In this document: in pieces, positions 26,893 to 35,534 of the stretch
Numbering within the stretch: the stretch's first letter is position 1
Layout of the letters: each line of letters begins with the position of its first letter
Assembly (NCBI GenBank): GCA_964645005.1
Contig: CAZXYS010000030.1
Span: forward strand, 1-50,769
Length of the DNA: 50,769 nucleotides
Reading direction: 5' to 3'
Source: CAZXYS01 sp964645005
GTDB taxonomy: Bacteria > Bacteroidota > Ignavibacteria > Kapaibacteriales > UBA2268
Translations under genes and position numbers: made by a program
Notes under the pieces: generated by a model
Databases searched by the model: none
Seen by the model: the letters and a program-made list of their open reading frames with translations, nothing else
What the model was told of the DNA's origin: nothing

Positions 26893-27591
26893 ATGAAATA
26901 CGGTATAGTTGTTTTTCCGGGCGCTAACTGCGATCACGACGCTAAATATGCCACCAAATACAATGCGGGCGCGGAATCCGTGTATCTTTGGCATAAGGAT
27001 ACCGAATTGCCGCCAAATCTGGATGTGATCATACTGCCCGGTGGTTTTACTTACGGCGATTATCTGCGTCCCGGCGCTATTGCGCAGTTTTCGCCCATTA
27101 TGCAGGAAGTCAGGAAATTCGGCAAGCGCGGCGGATATATTCTCGGTATATGCAACGGCTTTCAAGTGCTGACTGAGACGCGTCTTTTGCCAGGCACAAT
27201 GTACGTAAACAATACGTTGAATTTTATAAATAGAGACGTATATTTGAACGTCAGGAATAATTCAACAGCTTTTACGTCAATGCTAAATGTAGACGATGTA
27301 ATACGTTTACCGATTGCTCACGGCGACGGAAATTACTACGCCGAAGAAGATACATTGAAGCAGCTGGAAGATGAAAATCGAATCATCTTTCAATACTGTG
27401 ATAAAAACGGAGAGATTACGCAGGAGTCGAATCCGAACGGTTCTTTGAAAAATATCGCAGGCATAATCAATAAGGAGGGCAATATTCTCGGAATGATGCC
27501 CCACCCCGAGCGGTATTGTGATAAGATCCTCGGATGCGACGACGGGCTGAAGATCTTCGAATCACTGGCGAATTTACATATTTTAACATAA
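26893..27591 (+). CDS. purQ: Phosphoribosylformylglycinamidine synthase, glutaminase subunit PurQ
   Basis: 232 residues, class I glutamine amidotransferase. The start is MKYGIVVFPGANCDHD, the nucleophile Cys87 is in LGICNGFQVL, and the His/Glu of the triad are in MMPHPERY near residue 210. It supplies ammonia from glutamine to PurL for the fourth step of purine synthesis. It forms a pair with purS upstream. The tatA gene follows after 14 bases and may be co-transcribed. Confidence 0.97.
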   Translation: MKYGIVVFPGANCDHDAKYATKYNAGAESVYLWHKDTELPPNLDVIILPGGFTYGDYLRPGAIAQFSPIMQEVRKFGKRGGYILGICNGFQVLTETRLLPGTMYVNNTLNFINRDVYLNVRNNSTAFTSMLNVDDVIRLPIAHGDGNYYAEEDTLKQLEDENRIIFQYCDKNGEITQESNPNGSLKNIAGIINKEGNILGMMPHPERYCDKILGCDDGLKIFESLANLHILT

Positions 27592-27605
27592 AGAAGGAGG
27601 CTGAC

Positions 27606-27845
27606 ATGCCTTTTGGATTAGGATTCCCTGAATTACTACTGATAGTAGCCATAGTAGCGCTGCTATTCGGCGGAAGAAAAATACCGGAGCTTATGAAAGG
27701 ACTTGGCACAGGTATCAAGGAATTTAAAAAAGCAGCCGATACCGAGCAAGAAGAAAGTACGAGTGAAAATCAGACTAATTCCCAGCAGGGAAAAGACGAC
27801 AATAATAAAGTAAAGCAAGAGTCCAACACTCAGAATTCCAATTAA
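27606..27845 (+). CDS. tatA: Sec-independent translocase protein TatA
   Basis: 79 residues: an N-terminal membrane helix (MPFGLGFPELLLIVAIVALL), the FGGRKIPELMKGLGTGIKEFKKA hinge and amphipathic helix in order, then a Gln/Asn/Glu-rich tail. This is the canonical TatA/E layout; TatA forms the pore-like element of twin-arginine export. AAGGAGG lies 7 bases before the ATG at 27606, deciding this start over in-frame codons further upstream. A 34-residue Tat-like peptide and a longer TatA/B-like protein follow at once; tatC is not in the window. Confidence 0.95.
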   Translation: MPFGLGFPELLLIVAIVALLFGGRKIPELMKGLGTGIKEFKKAADTEQEESTSENQTNSQQGKDDNNKVKQESNTQNSN

Positions 27846-27866
27846 GCTAAATCCGGTATAATTTGT

Positions 27867-27971
27867 ATGTCCATAGGTTTAGGAGAAATATTCCTGATAA
27901 TCTTTGTTTCCGTAGTTGTGATGATAGTTTCTTTTATCATAAGAACTCGCAAACAACGAAAGAGACATTAA
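27867..27971 (+). CDS. 34-residue single-span membrane peptide, TatA-like N-terminus
   Basis: The frame begins MSIGLGEIFLIIFVSVVVM, continues as one membrane helix to about residue 25 and ends with a strongly basic tail (RTRKQRKRH). The helix opening GLGEIFLII resembles the GLGFPELLLI start of the TatA gene 22 bases upstream, but the hinge (FG-K-P) and amphipathic helix are absent. It lies between tatA and a TatA/B-like gene, all on one strand, which supports expression. It could be a minimal Tat accessory, a decayed third tatA or an unrelated small membrane protein. No obvious ribosome site precedes it. Confidence 0.5.
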   Translation: MSIGLGEIFLIIFVSVVVMIVSFIIRTRKQRKRH

Positions 27972-28009
27972 TCAAATTTTCTAATTTTGTTCAATAAGCT
28001 AAAGTTAAA

Positions 28010-28480
28010 ATGTTTGATGTAGGCGGAGCGGAACTGATCTTTATCATCCTTGTCTTCATCCTGCTTTTCGGACCGAAAAAGATCCCCGAGATGATGCAGA
28101 TGTTCAGCAAGGTCATGAGCAAGGTGCGCCAGGCTCAGACGCAATTCCGCCAGCAAATGGACGATATCAAAAATGAGATGAATGACGTGGTCGATGTCGA
28201 TGAGATTCAGCGCGACTTCAAAGAAATAAGGAATCTGGGCGATATACGGAATATTCCCTACACACAGCAGAAAGAGCAAGTACATGACGTGACTTCCGAA
28301 AAATCCAGCCAGAATCAAAATGATCAGAGTCAGCAAAACAACGAATCCGAACAAGATCAGCCCAGAAGAGGACATTTCGTGCCAAAAACGCCGGATAATG
28401 ACAACAATAATCAGCAGGTAGAAGATAAAACCGATGAAACCGAATCCGTAGAGAGAGAAAGCAAGAATCGCAATGGTTAG
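28010..28480 (+). CDS. TatA/TatB-like translocase protein
   Basis: 156 residues: N-terminal helix VGGAELIFIILVFILLF, then GPKKIPEMMQMFSKVMSKV (hinge plus amphipathic helix), a longer coiled helix (FRQQMDDIKNEMNDVVDVDE) and a disordered Gln/Asn/Asp-rich tail. The GPKKIPE hinge and long amphipathic region are the features of the TatB-like proteins of this bacterial group. It probably acts as the substrate-receptor partner of TatC with the TatA encoded upstream. Its last codons overlap the gatA start by 8 bases. Confidence 0.88.
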   Translation: MFDVGGAELIFIILVFILLFGPKKIPEMMQMFSKVMSKVRQAQTQFRQQMDDIKNEMNDVVDVDEIQRDFKEIRNLGDIRNIPYTQQKEQVHDVTSEKSSQNQNDQSQQNNESEQDQPRRGHFVPKTPDNDNNNQQVEDKTDETESVERESKNRNG

Positions 28481-29834
28481 AAAAATCACCTGCCTCGACG
28501 AAACTAAGAAAATCCTTAAAAAAATTGAAGAAAAGAAAAATTTAAATTCCTTTATAACTGTTGATAAGCACAATACGCTAAAACAGGCTGAGGAAGCGGA
28601 TGAGCGGTATCGCAATGGGAATGCCAGAGAACTCGAAGCGATGCTCATAGCCGTGAAAGACAATATCAATGTAAAAGGTATGAAGACCACCTGCGGATCA
28701 AATTTTCTTAAAAACTATGAATCCGTTTATGATGCCACAGTCATTCAGAGAATAAAAAATGCAGGCGGAATAATCATTGGAAAGACTAATCTCGATGAAT
28801 TTGCCATGGGCTCGTCAAATGAGAATTCGTATTTCGGGGCGGTGAGAAATCCTGTGGATCCGGAATATGTGGCGGGCGGTTCTTCCGGTGGATCGGCTGC
28901 GGCTGTAGCGGCGGGGCTGGCACATGCTGCGCTGGGCTCGGATACGGGCGGCTCTGTTAGGCTGCCGGCTTCGTTCTGTGGAGTTTACGGGTTTAAGCCG
29001 AGTTATGGGGCGTTATCAAGATATGGGCTGGTGGAGTTCTCAAGTTCGCTGGATGAGATTGGGATAATCGGGGCAGATATTGATGATATTGAAAGGATAT
29101 TTGATGTGTCTGCGGGAGAAGATGAGTTTGACGCTGCATCAGTGAATATTGAATTTGACACTACAAATAATACAAATTCATTTACTGCGGCGGTTTTGAA
29201 GAAAGAAGCGCTTGCGAAATGCAGCAAGGAAGTGAAGGACGAATATGAGAAATTTATTGAGAAAATGAAAGATTCAGGCGGAGAGATAATCGAGATTGGC
29301 TTCGAGAGCAGCGATCTGTGGCTGGCGGCGTATTACATTATCTCGGCGGCGGAGGCATCATCAAATCTGGCGCGGTTTGATGGGATGCGATATGGATTGA
29401 GGAAAGCTGAAACGGGTGATGATTTTTACAGCGCTAACCGCTCTGAGGGCTTCGGTGATGAGGTGAAGCGCAGGATACTGGCTGGGACTTTTGTTCTGTC
29501 GGAAGGTTACAGGGATAAGTATTATGAGAAAGCAATGAAAGCGAGGCGATTTATTAATGATGAATATTCGGAAATTTTTAAAAAGGCGGATGTTGTTTGC
29601 ATGCCGACGGCGCCATTCCCGCCCTTCAAGCTGGGGGACAAGTATGATAAACCGTTAGATATGTACGAGGCGGATTATTTTACGGCGCCGGCGAATCTTG
29701 CGGGGATACCGGCTATTTCGATTCCTGCGGGCTTTACCGATGATGGCTTGCCGATAGGAGTGCAAATACAAAGTTCTCGTTTTAATGATAAAAAATTGCT
29801 AAATTTATCGAAAATAATTTCCGGCAATACGTGA
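28473..29834 (+). CDS. gatA: Asp-tRNA(Asn)/Glu-tRNA(Gln) amidotransferase subunit A
   Basis: 453 residues of the amidase signature family. The Ser-Ser-Lys triad is present: Lys62 in IAVKDNINV, Ser137 in AGGSSGGSAAAV and Ser161 in SDTGGSVRLPA. GFKPSYGALSRYGLVEFSSS is typical of GatA rather than of general amidases. GatCAB amidates mischarged Glu-tRNA(Gln) or Asp-tRNA(Asn). The protein is slightly shorter than the usual 475-490. gatB and gatC are not in the window. The start overlaps the upstream Tat gene; a lipid kinase follows 6 bases after the stop. Confidence 0.95.
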   Translation: MVRKITCLDETKKILKKIEEKKNLNSFITVDKHNTLKQAEEADERYRNGNARELEAMLIAVKDNINVKGMKTTCGSNFLKNYESVYDATVIQRIKNAGGIIIGKTNLDEFAMGSSNENSYFGAVRNPVDPEYVAGGSSGGSAAAVAAGLAHAALGSDTGGSVRLPASFCGVYGFKPSYGALSRYGLVEFSSSLDEIGIIGADIDDIERIFDVSAGEDEFDAASVNIEFDTTNNTNSFTAAVLKKEALAKCSKEVKDEYEKFIEKMKDSGGEIIEIGFESSDLWLAAYYIISAAEASSNLARFDGMRYGLRKAETGDDFYSANRSEGFGDEVKRRILAGTFVLSEGYRDKYYEKAMKARRFINDEYSEIFKKADVVCMPTAPFPPFKLGDKYDKPLDMYEADYFTAPANLAGIPAISIPAGFTDDGLPIGVQIQSSRFNDKKLLNLSKIISGNT

Positions 29835-29840
29835 TCGCAG

Positions 29841-30761
29841 ATGAAGCTAAAGACCATACTTATAGTCAACCGAAATGCAGGTAACAAGACCGCAGGTAAG
29901 AACTGGAAGGAGATCTTTCTTAAATTGAGAAGATCGACACCGGAAATTGAGTTGGAGTTCACTTCACACAGGAATCATGCCATTTCCATTACGAAAAAAG
30001 CCGTCGAAGAGGGCTGCCGGAAGGTCATCATTCTCGGCGGTGACGGCACTTTGAACGAGGCGGCGAATGGGATACTTTTGCAGAAGAAGGTCCCTCCTAC
30101 TCATGTGCTTTTAGGATTGATACCCATAGGCAGCGGTGATGACTGGTGCCGGACTTTCAATGTTCCGACGGATACTTCCGAAGCTATAGATATAATCAAA
30201 AATGAAAGGACTTTCCTGCAGGATATCGGCAAAGTCACGTATTCTCACGATGGGAAGCGGGTTAGCAGGTATTTTATAAATGTTGCGGGGATGGGATTTG
30301 ATGCTATGGTTGCGCATAAAGTCAATCGTGACAAAGATAAGCATCAGACAACTAAAACGGTATATTTCAAAAATTTGATAACCAGCCTGATAGAATCCCA
30401 AAGCCAGCCTTATAAAATCATTATCGACGATAAGAAAATCAAAGAAGATATATTCAGCATGTGCGTAGGTATTGGCAAATACAACGGCGGCGGAATGATG
30501 CAACTGCCCAATGCAATCCCGGATGACGGAGTTTTTGATATAACCCTTATCAAATCAATATCCAAAACTGATGTGATCAAAAATGTGAAGAATCTCTATG
30601 ACGGTTCATTTATAAGCCATCCGAGCGCAGCGTTAATGAAAGGTAAAGAAATATCAATAGAAGCTCCAAAGAAAGTGTATTTGGAAGCCGATGGCGAATC
30701 GCTCGGGAATCCGCCGTATGAATTTGAAATTTTGCCGAGGAGTTTGTGTGTGATCGTATAA
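29841..30761 (+). CDS. Diacylglycerol kinase-family lipid kinase (YegS/BmrU-like)
   Basis: 306 residues. The N-terminus TILIVNRNAGNKTAGKNW and the nucleotide-binding signature VIILGGDGTLNEAANGIL, followed by LIPIGSGDDWCRTFN, define the DAGK catalytic family. The C-terminal beta-sandwich ends with EADGESLGNPPYEFEILP. Such enzymes phosphorylate diacylglycerol, sphingosine-like or related lipids at the membrane; the substrate here is unknown. It is tightly packed behind gatA, so probably co-transcribed. No defect. Confidence 0.93.
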   Translation: MKLKTILIVNRNAGNKTAGKNWKEIFLKLRRSTPEIELEFTSHRNHAISITKKAVEEGCRKVIILGGDGTLNEAANGILLQKKVPPTHVLLGLIPIGSGDDWCRTFNVPTDTSEAIDIIKNERTFLQDIGKVTYSHDGKRVSRYFINVAGMGFDAMVAHKVNRDKDKHQTTKTVYFKNLITSLIESQSQPYKIIIDDKKIKEDIFSMCVGIGKYNGGGMMQLPNAIPDDGVFDITLIKSISKTDVIKNVKNLYDGSFISHPSAALMKGKEISIEAPKKVYLEADGESLGNPPYEFEILPRSLCVIV

Positions 30762-30940
30762 ATTATTTTTCAGAAATAATACATATTTTCAAAAAATCAT
30801 ATATATTGACATTTCTTTTAATTTTCTTATTTTTTTAGCATATTTAAATATTTGAAATAATACATTCTTTGGAACATCATATAAGTTATTACATTAATAC
30901 TGTAAAAGTCAATTTATAAGCCACTAATATTTCAAAAAAT

Positions 30941-31171
30941 ATGATCAAACTTTCAAGAATAGACGGTAGATCCATTATAATCAATGCTGATGAGATCGAA
31001 ATAGTGGAAACTCTTCATGACACCACTTTGACACTCAAAAGCGGAAAGAAAGTAATTGTGAAAGATTCTGCTGATGACATAATCAAAAAAATCATCGAGT
31101 ACAGAAAACAATGCTTCTCTGAAATTCTGTTGAAAACACCGCAAGTAAAATCCGAATCGGACGAATCATGA
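30941..31171 (+). CDS. FlbD-like small protein
   Basis: 76 residues. MIKLSRIDGRSIIINADEIE followed by TTLTLKSGKKVIVKDSADDI and IIKKIIEYRKQ matches the FlbD family, found in flagellar operons of many phyla with unknown biochemical role. No flagellar gene is in this window. It overlaps the next gene, an outer-membrane barrel, by ATGA, so the two are translationally coupled; this suggests a role unrelated to flagella or a stray remnant. A 179-base AT-rich spacer upstream should hold the promoter. Confidence 0.75.
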   Translation: MIKLSRIDGRSIIINADEIEIVETLHDTTLTLKSGKKVIVKDSADDIIKKIIEYRKQCFSEILLKTPQVKSESDES

Positions 31172-33093
31172 AGTTCTTCCTTCCAAATTGCCTGATTATT
31201 TCATTTTTGATCTTCATTAATTCGACCATTGTTTATTCGCAGACACCACAAACCGGCATGGCATCGGACACATCCCAATTTCCCATTGAACAAAATTCAA
31301 TCCTGTTCGGGGTTAATAAAAATGTTAACGTTTACTATTTTAACATGAATGCGGATTTAGAGATACCCACCGGTTTCGGCAAATTCAGAATTCTCGAAAA
31401 TTATACAGGTTCTAAGCGTGGAATTATCTCTTCATTCAGGGATGATCAGAACTTTACTTTAGATTATTCATATCCTTTAAATGATTTTTTATCAATAACT
31501 TCCACTCAAAACTGGATCCTTGTAGCAGACCAGCAAACTACTACATTTCGCAATCCTAATCGTGTCAACGGCAGCGCCGGATTTAGATATGATTTTTTAG
31601 AGACTGGCTTTATCAAACTGCAGGGCGGCTTCGAAAGGAACAAGCTGCCGAGGGTGGTTTACCTTGGCTCCTACTATGATCTTGAAGGAGAACTTAAGAA
31701 TATCGATGTGGAAGGCTATGATATTGACATTGATGCAGCCGGTGAATTAATAAATATGAATCCGCACGAGAAATCTCCCTCTCTGGCAGGAAAAAATCAT
31801 GATTTCGTTATAAATGCGAATGCTTATAATGCTTTTGATTTTAATAGCAGCATTGACCTTGATTTTTTTTATAAGACTCAAAACAGGGACCTGATGCGCC
31901 GCCTAAATATCCAGGAACAAGAACAATTGTCCATAGAAAGCCGTCTTGAAAACCGTGTAGGTTTTGATCTTAACACAAATTTTCTACTTTGGATTTTCCC
32001 GGTTAACCTTAATTTCAATGTCTTGAATGCCATGACTGATAAATCATACAATGAATATTTCAATTCTATCGCAGAGACTGGTATACTCCGCAAGAAAAAC
32101 GAATTCGATATGTATTTTTCCGGACAAACCGGATTGAACCTTTCTAAATTTAAACAAACCATAGGTCTATCATTCCTCATGGACACCGAGAATAATACCA
32201 TTCAAAATGTCAGGGATATACCTGAAAATGATGAAACTATTCTTCGGGACAGACAAAATCGATTGGATGAGAATATCGGCACAACTGCATTTTTTGGAAA
32301 TACACTCTGGCGGGTGTCAAATACTGATTCTCTTCAGGCTGATTTTTATCTGAGTATGTACAGAGAGGACACACCGAGCGAACAAAATAATAATGACAAG
32401 GATAGATTGAATCTCTCAACCCGGCTTGCCTACGCCAAAAGATTATCTTCCCTCCTTTCATTTAACATAGGATTGGAAACCCGCCAGACCCATCTGGTAT
32501 ATCTTAAAGCAGAACGCAGCGGTCAGAATTACTGGACACGATTCCTGGGATTGAATCCTCGAATATATTTCAAAACCGATAATCTTCTAATGAATCCATC
32601 CATGCATGTATATGCCAGATATATGATCTATGATTACGAAAGCGCGTCACCTACGGTCAGGAGTTTAAGCACCAGAGAAGTAGAATACAGCGATTCGATA
32701 CGCATTTCGCTGAATCACAAATACAGCATACAATCAAGACTATTATTCAGATATTACGAAAACGGAAGCCTTTTCTGGGACTCATTTTCAGAATTGCCGG
32801 AAACCGGTAATTTCGAGCAATTCACAAAAATTATGTTCCTATTGGAAAAACCGGTATACACTGCCGGACTTGGCATCCGCTACTATAGATTTGTCCAGGA
32901 AAGATTGAACACATCTCCGGGTAGTCCAGCCGGATCCGCTACTGACCATTTGTCATACGGTCCAGAAACCTACCTCTCCATTAATTTAAAGAATACAACT
33001 TTGTATTTTTCCGGATGGTATGAATTTCAGCATATAAATGATAATATTCAGGGAATTCCAAATTTCAGTATGTCTACTGCAATCAAACTCTGA
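31168..33093 (+). CDS. Putative outer-membrane beta-barrel protein
   Basis: 641 residues. A signal peptide ends near IVYSQ (residue 25). The mature part is rich in alternating aromatic/polar strands, e.g. FGKFRILENYTGSKRGIISS, LNLNPRIYF-like segments and repeated YxxxF/L motifs, and it ends FSMSTAIKL with a hydrophobic C-terminus. This is typical of outer-membrane barrels, but I recognise no specific family. It is coupled to the FlbD-like gene by an ATGA overlap. A transport or surface role is inference; the substrate is unknown. Confidence 0.7.
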   Translation: MKFFLPNCLIISFLIFINSTIVYSQTPQTGMASDTSQFPIEQNSILFGVNKNVNVYYFNMNADLEIPTGFGKFRILENYTGSKRGIISSFRDDQNFTLDYSYPLNDFLSITSTQNWILVADQQTTTFRNPNRVNGSAGFRYDFLETGFIKLQGGFERNKLPRVVYLGSYYDLEGELKNIDVEGYDIDIDAAGELINMNPHEKSPSLAGKNHDFVINANAYNAFDFNSSIDLDFFYKTQNRDLMRRLNIQEQEQLSIESRLENRVGFDLNTNFLLWIFPVNLNFNVLNAMTDKSYNEYFNSIAETGILRKKNEFDMYFSGQTGLNLSKFKQTIGLSFLMDTENNTIQNVRDIPENDETILRDRQNRLDENIGTTAFFGNTLWRVSNTDSLQADFYLSMYREDTPSEQNNNDKDRLNLSTRLAYAKRLSSLLSFNIGLETRQTHLVYLKAERSGQNYWTRFLGLNPRIYFKTDNLLMNPSMHVYARYMIYDYESASPTVRSLSTREVEYSDSIRISLNHKYSIQSRLLFRYYENGSLFWDSFSELPETGNFEQFTKIMFLLEKPVYTAGLGIRYYRFVQERLNTSPGSPAGSATDHLSYGPETYLSINLKNTTLYFSGWYEFQHINDNIQGIPNFSMSTAIKL

Positions 33094-33155
33094 TCATTGC
33101 TTCAAAATCTTAGATGACATCAGGATTTTCATTGTAGACAATTGTATTCTAAAAA

Positions 33156-33268
33156 CCGTCATTGCGAGCGCAGCGAAGTTGAGCTTGCGAAATCCCGCTT
33201 TAGCAGGGACTCCGGTAATGACGGGCATCCTGGATTCTTCACTCCACTTCGTTTTGTTTAGAATGACG
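33156..33268. repeat. Intergenic repeat bounded by CGTCATT / AATGACG
   Basis: Contains CGTCATTGCGAGCGCAGCGA, a motif of dispersed repeats widespread in bacteria, CCCGCTTTAGCAGGGA (hairpin), a second GGTAATGACGGGCATCCTGG and a closing GAATGACG. The outer 7 bases are inverted. It fills the 313-base spacer 33094-33406; the remaining ~140 bases before the ABC-F gene are AT-rich without recognisable features. Confidence 0.7.
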
Positions 33269-33406
33269 TTTATGAGAGTCCCTCCTGAAAGTCCCATACC
33301 CTTTTAAAATATTTCCCGCATTATTTCATTATTATACCATGAAATACAGTATTTATACAACGAATTAAAATATATTGCGGCAAAAGAAAGTTAATTTGTA
33401 ATAAAA

Positions 33407-35302
33407 ATGACCCTATTTTCATGCAGCGGACTGTCGAAAAGTTATCAGGATAAAATGCTCTTCGAGGATGTAGCCTTCGGAATGGATGAAGGCGAGCGCG
33501 TCGGACTCATCGGTAAAAACGGCGCAGGCAAGACCACCCTCATGAAGATCATCAACGGTATGGAATATCCCGACACTGGCGAAGTAGTCTTCAATAACGA
33601 AGTTAGCTGCGAATATCTCGAGCAGCAGCCGGAATTCGACAGATACGACACTGCTATTAACGCCGTCATGAAAGGAAAGCCGGAAGTCTTTAATTTACTT
33701 GAAGAATACAAAGATCTTTGTGCCCTGCCGGAAGATAAAGTCGATAGATATAGACTTGAAGTGATCACCCAGAAATTGAATTTCCTCGAAGGATGGAATC
33801 TCGAGAAAGAAGCAGCCAAAATTTTACAACAGCTAAGCTTTACGGAATTTGACAGTGATGTCAGAATCCTTTCAGGCGGCATGAGGAAGCGTGTGGCGCT
33901 GGCGCGGGCACTAATATCCGATCCCGACCTTCTCATGCTCGACGAGCCGACGAATCACCTCGACGCAGATTCCGTCCAATGGCTGCAAGACAGATTGATG
34001 AATTCCGGTAAAGGTCTGCTATTCGTAACTCACGACAGGTATTTTCTGGATGCACTGTCCACACGGATCATAGAAATCGACCGCAACCGCCTGTTCAACT
34101 ATCCAGGCAATTACATGCGCTATCTCGAGGAAAAAGAGAAGTTCATACAAACGGAACAGGCAACGATCGAGCATTTGCGGACGCGTCTTCGCACGGAACT
34201 CGCCTGGCTGCAGCGCGGCGCCCGAGCCCGCCGCAGCAAGCAGAAAAGCAAGATCGACTGGATTGAAAAGCTGAAAGAATCCGCCCATCAGCAAAAAGAA
34301 AAGAAAATAAAAATCGAGCTTGGCTCTAAGTTTTTGGGCAGCCGGATAATTGACGCCCATAATATTTCCAAAAGGCTTGGCGGCAAGCTGCTTTTCGAGA
34401 ATTTCACCTATCTGGCAAAGCCGAAAGAAAGAATTGGCATTATTGGTCCCAACGGCAGCGGGAAATCAACCCTGCTGCGCGTTCTCGCCGGTGAAGATAA
34501 GCCTGACAGCGGCACCGTGAAACTGGGCAATTCGATAAATATCGGCTTTTTCAAGCAGGAAATCGAAGACCTTGATCCGAATATCAGTCTGCTGGCGTCG
34601 ATACGAGAAATAGCAGAGTATATTGATGTAGGTTTCGGCAGGCATCGCTATCTCTCAGCAAGCGATCTGCTTGACAAATTCCTATTCCCGCCGAAGCAGC
34701 AAAAAGCGCTTATCTCTACGCTGTCCGGCGGTGAGAAGAGGCGGCTTGCTCTAATTCGCGTGCTGATGTCTAATCCGAATGTGCTTTTCCTCGATGAACC
34801 GACAAATGATTTTGACATTCCCACCTTAACCGCCCTGGAAGAGTATCTTGATGATTTCTACGGTACATTGATATTCGTATCTCACGACAGGGCTTTCCTC
34901 GACCGCACTATTAAGTTGATCTATGCTTTTGACGGAAAAGGAAATATCAAGGAATATCCCGGCAATTACTCGTATTACCTCGAAAAAAAGGAACAAAAGG
35001 AACGCGAAGAACGCCTGAACAAATCAACTGACGGCAAACAAAATAAAAAACCGCAAAAAAGCAGAGCCGACAATTTCAAGAATAAACTTTCCTACATGGA
35101 TAAACGGGAATACGACCGGCTGGAAAAGGATATACCCGAACTCGAGCGCAAAAAGGAAGAGCTGCAGAGCGATATCAGTGATTCAGACAATACCGACTAT
35201 AAATATCTCGAGGAAATGAGCAATCAATTAGCAGCACTGGAACAAAAAATCGACGAAGCGATGACGCGCTGGATGGAACTCGACGAAAAGAAAAACCAAT
35301 AG
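33407..35302 (+). CDS. ABC-F family ATPase (Uup-like)
   Basis: 631 residues with two ABC cassettes and no membrane domain. First cassette: Walker A GKNGAGKTT (about 36-44), signature LSGGMRKR, Walker B LLMLDEPTNHLD. A basic inter-domain linker (LQRGARARRSKQKSK) is the ABC-F P-site tRNA interaction motif region. Second cassette: GPNGSGKST, LSGGEKRR and VLFLDEPTNDFD. The C-terminal ~75 residues form a charged coiled coil (ELERKKEELQSD), as in Uup. ABC-F proteins act on ribosomes or on branched DNA intermediates (Uup). Stand-alone gene. Confidence 0.93.
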   Translation: MTLFSCSGLSKSYQDKMLFEDVAFGMDEGERVGLIGKNGAGKTTLMKIINGMEYPDTGEVVFNNEVSCEYLEQQPEFDRYDTAINAVMKGKPEVFNLLEEYKDLCALPEDKVDRYRLEVITQKLNFLEGWNLEKEAAKILQQLSFTEFDSDVRILSGGMRKRVALARALISDPDLLMLDEPTNHLDADSVQWLQDRLMNSGKGLLFVTHDRYFLDALSTRIIEIDRNRLFNYPGNYMRYLEEKEKFIQTEQATIEHLRTRLRTELAWLQRGARARRSKQKSKIDWIEKLKESAHQQKEKKIKIELGSKFLGSRIIDAHNISKRLGGKLLFENFTYLAKPKERIGIIGPNGSGKSTLLRVLAGEDKPDSGTVKLGNSINIGFFKQEIEDLDPNISLLASIREIAEYIDVGFGRHRYLSASDLLDKFLFPPKQQKALISTLSGGEKRRLALIRVLMSNPNVLFLDEPTNDFDIPTLTALEEYLDDFYGTLIFVSHDRAFLDRTIKLIYAFDGKGNIKEYPGNYSYYLEKKEQKEREERLNKSTDGKQNKKPQKSRADNFKNKLSYMDKREYDRLEKDIPELERKKEELQSDISDSDNTDYKYLEEMSNQLAALEQKIDEAMTRWMELDEKKNQ

Positions 35303-35534
35303 TTTTTTGATATTAATAGTGAAAACAATAAACTTGGAGATGTTTAAATTCGTTTTTTGAAAAACTAATATTAAATTATTATAAATTACTTTAACAAACT
35401 TTTTTGCATTATTATTAATTGAAAATAGTCATAGAGTTATTAATAAAATTTAGATAGTAAACTAAAGCTAATATGTTAGAATTAATTAAACAATTAAAAA
35501 TAATTAATCAAATTATATAACCTTAAAATTAGGA

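Noticed and set aside
27968..28690. 240-codon minus-strand frame opposite the Tat-like gene and gatA
   Set aside because: Low-complexity hydrophobic translation caused by the charged coding strand; the real genes are on the plus strand.
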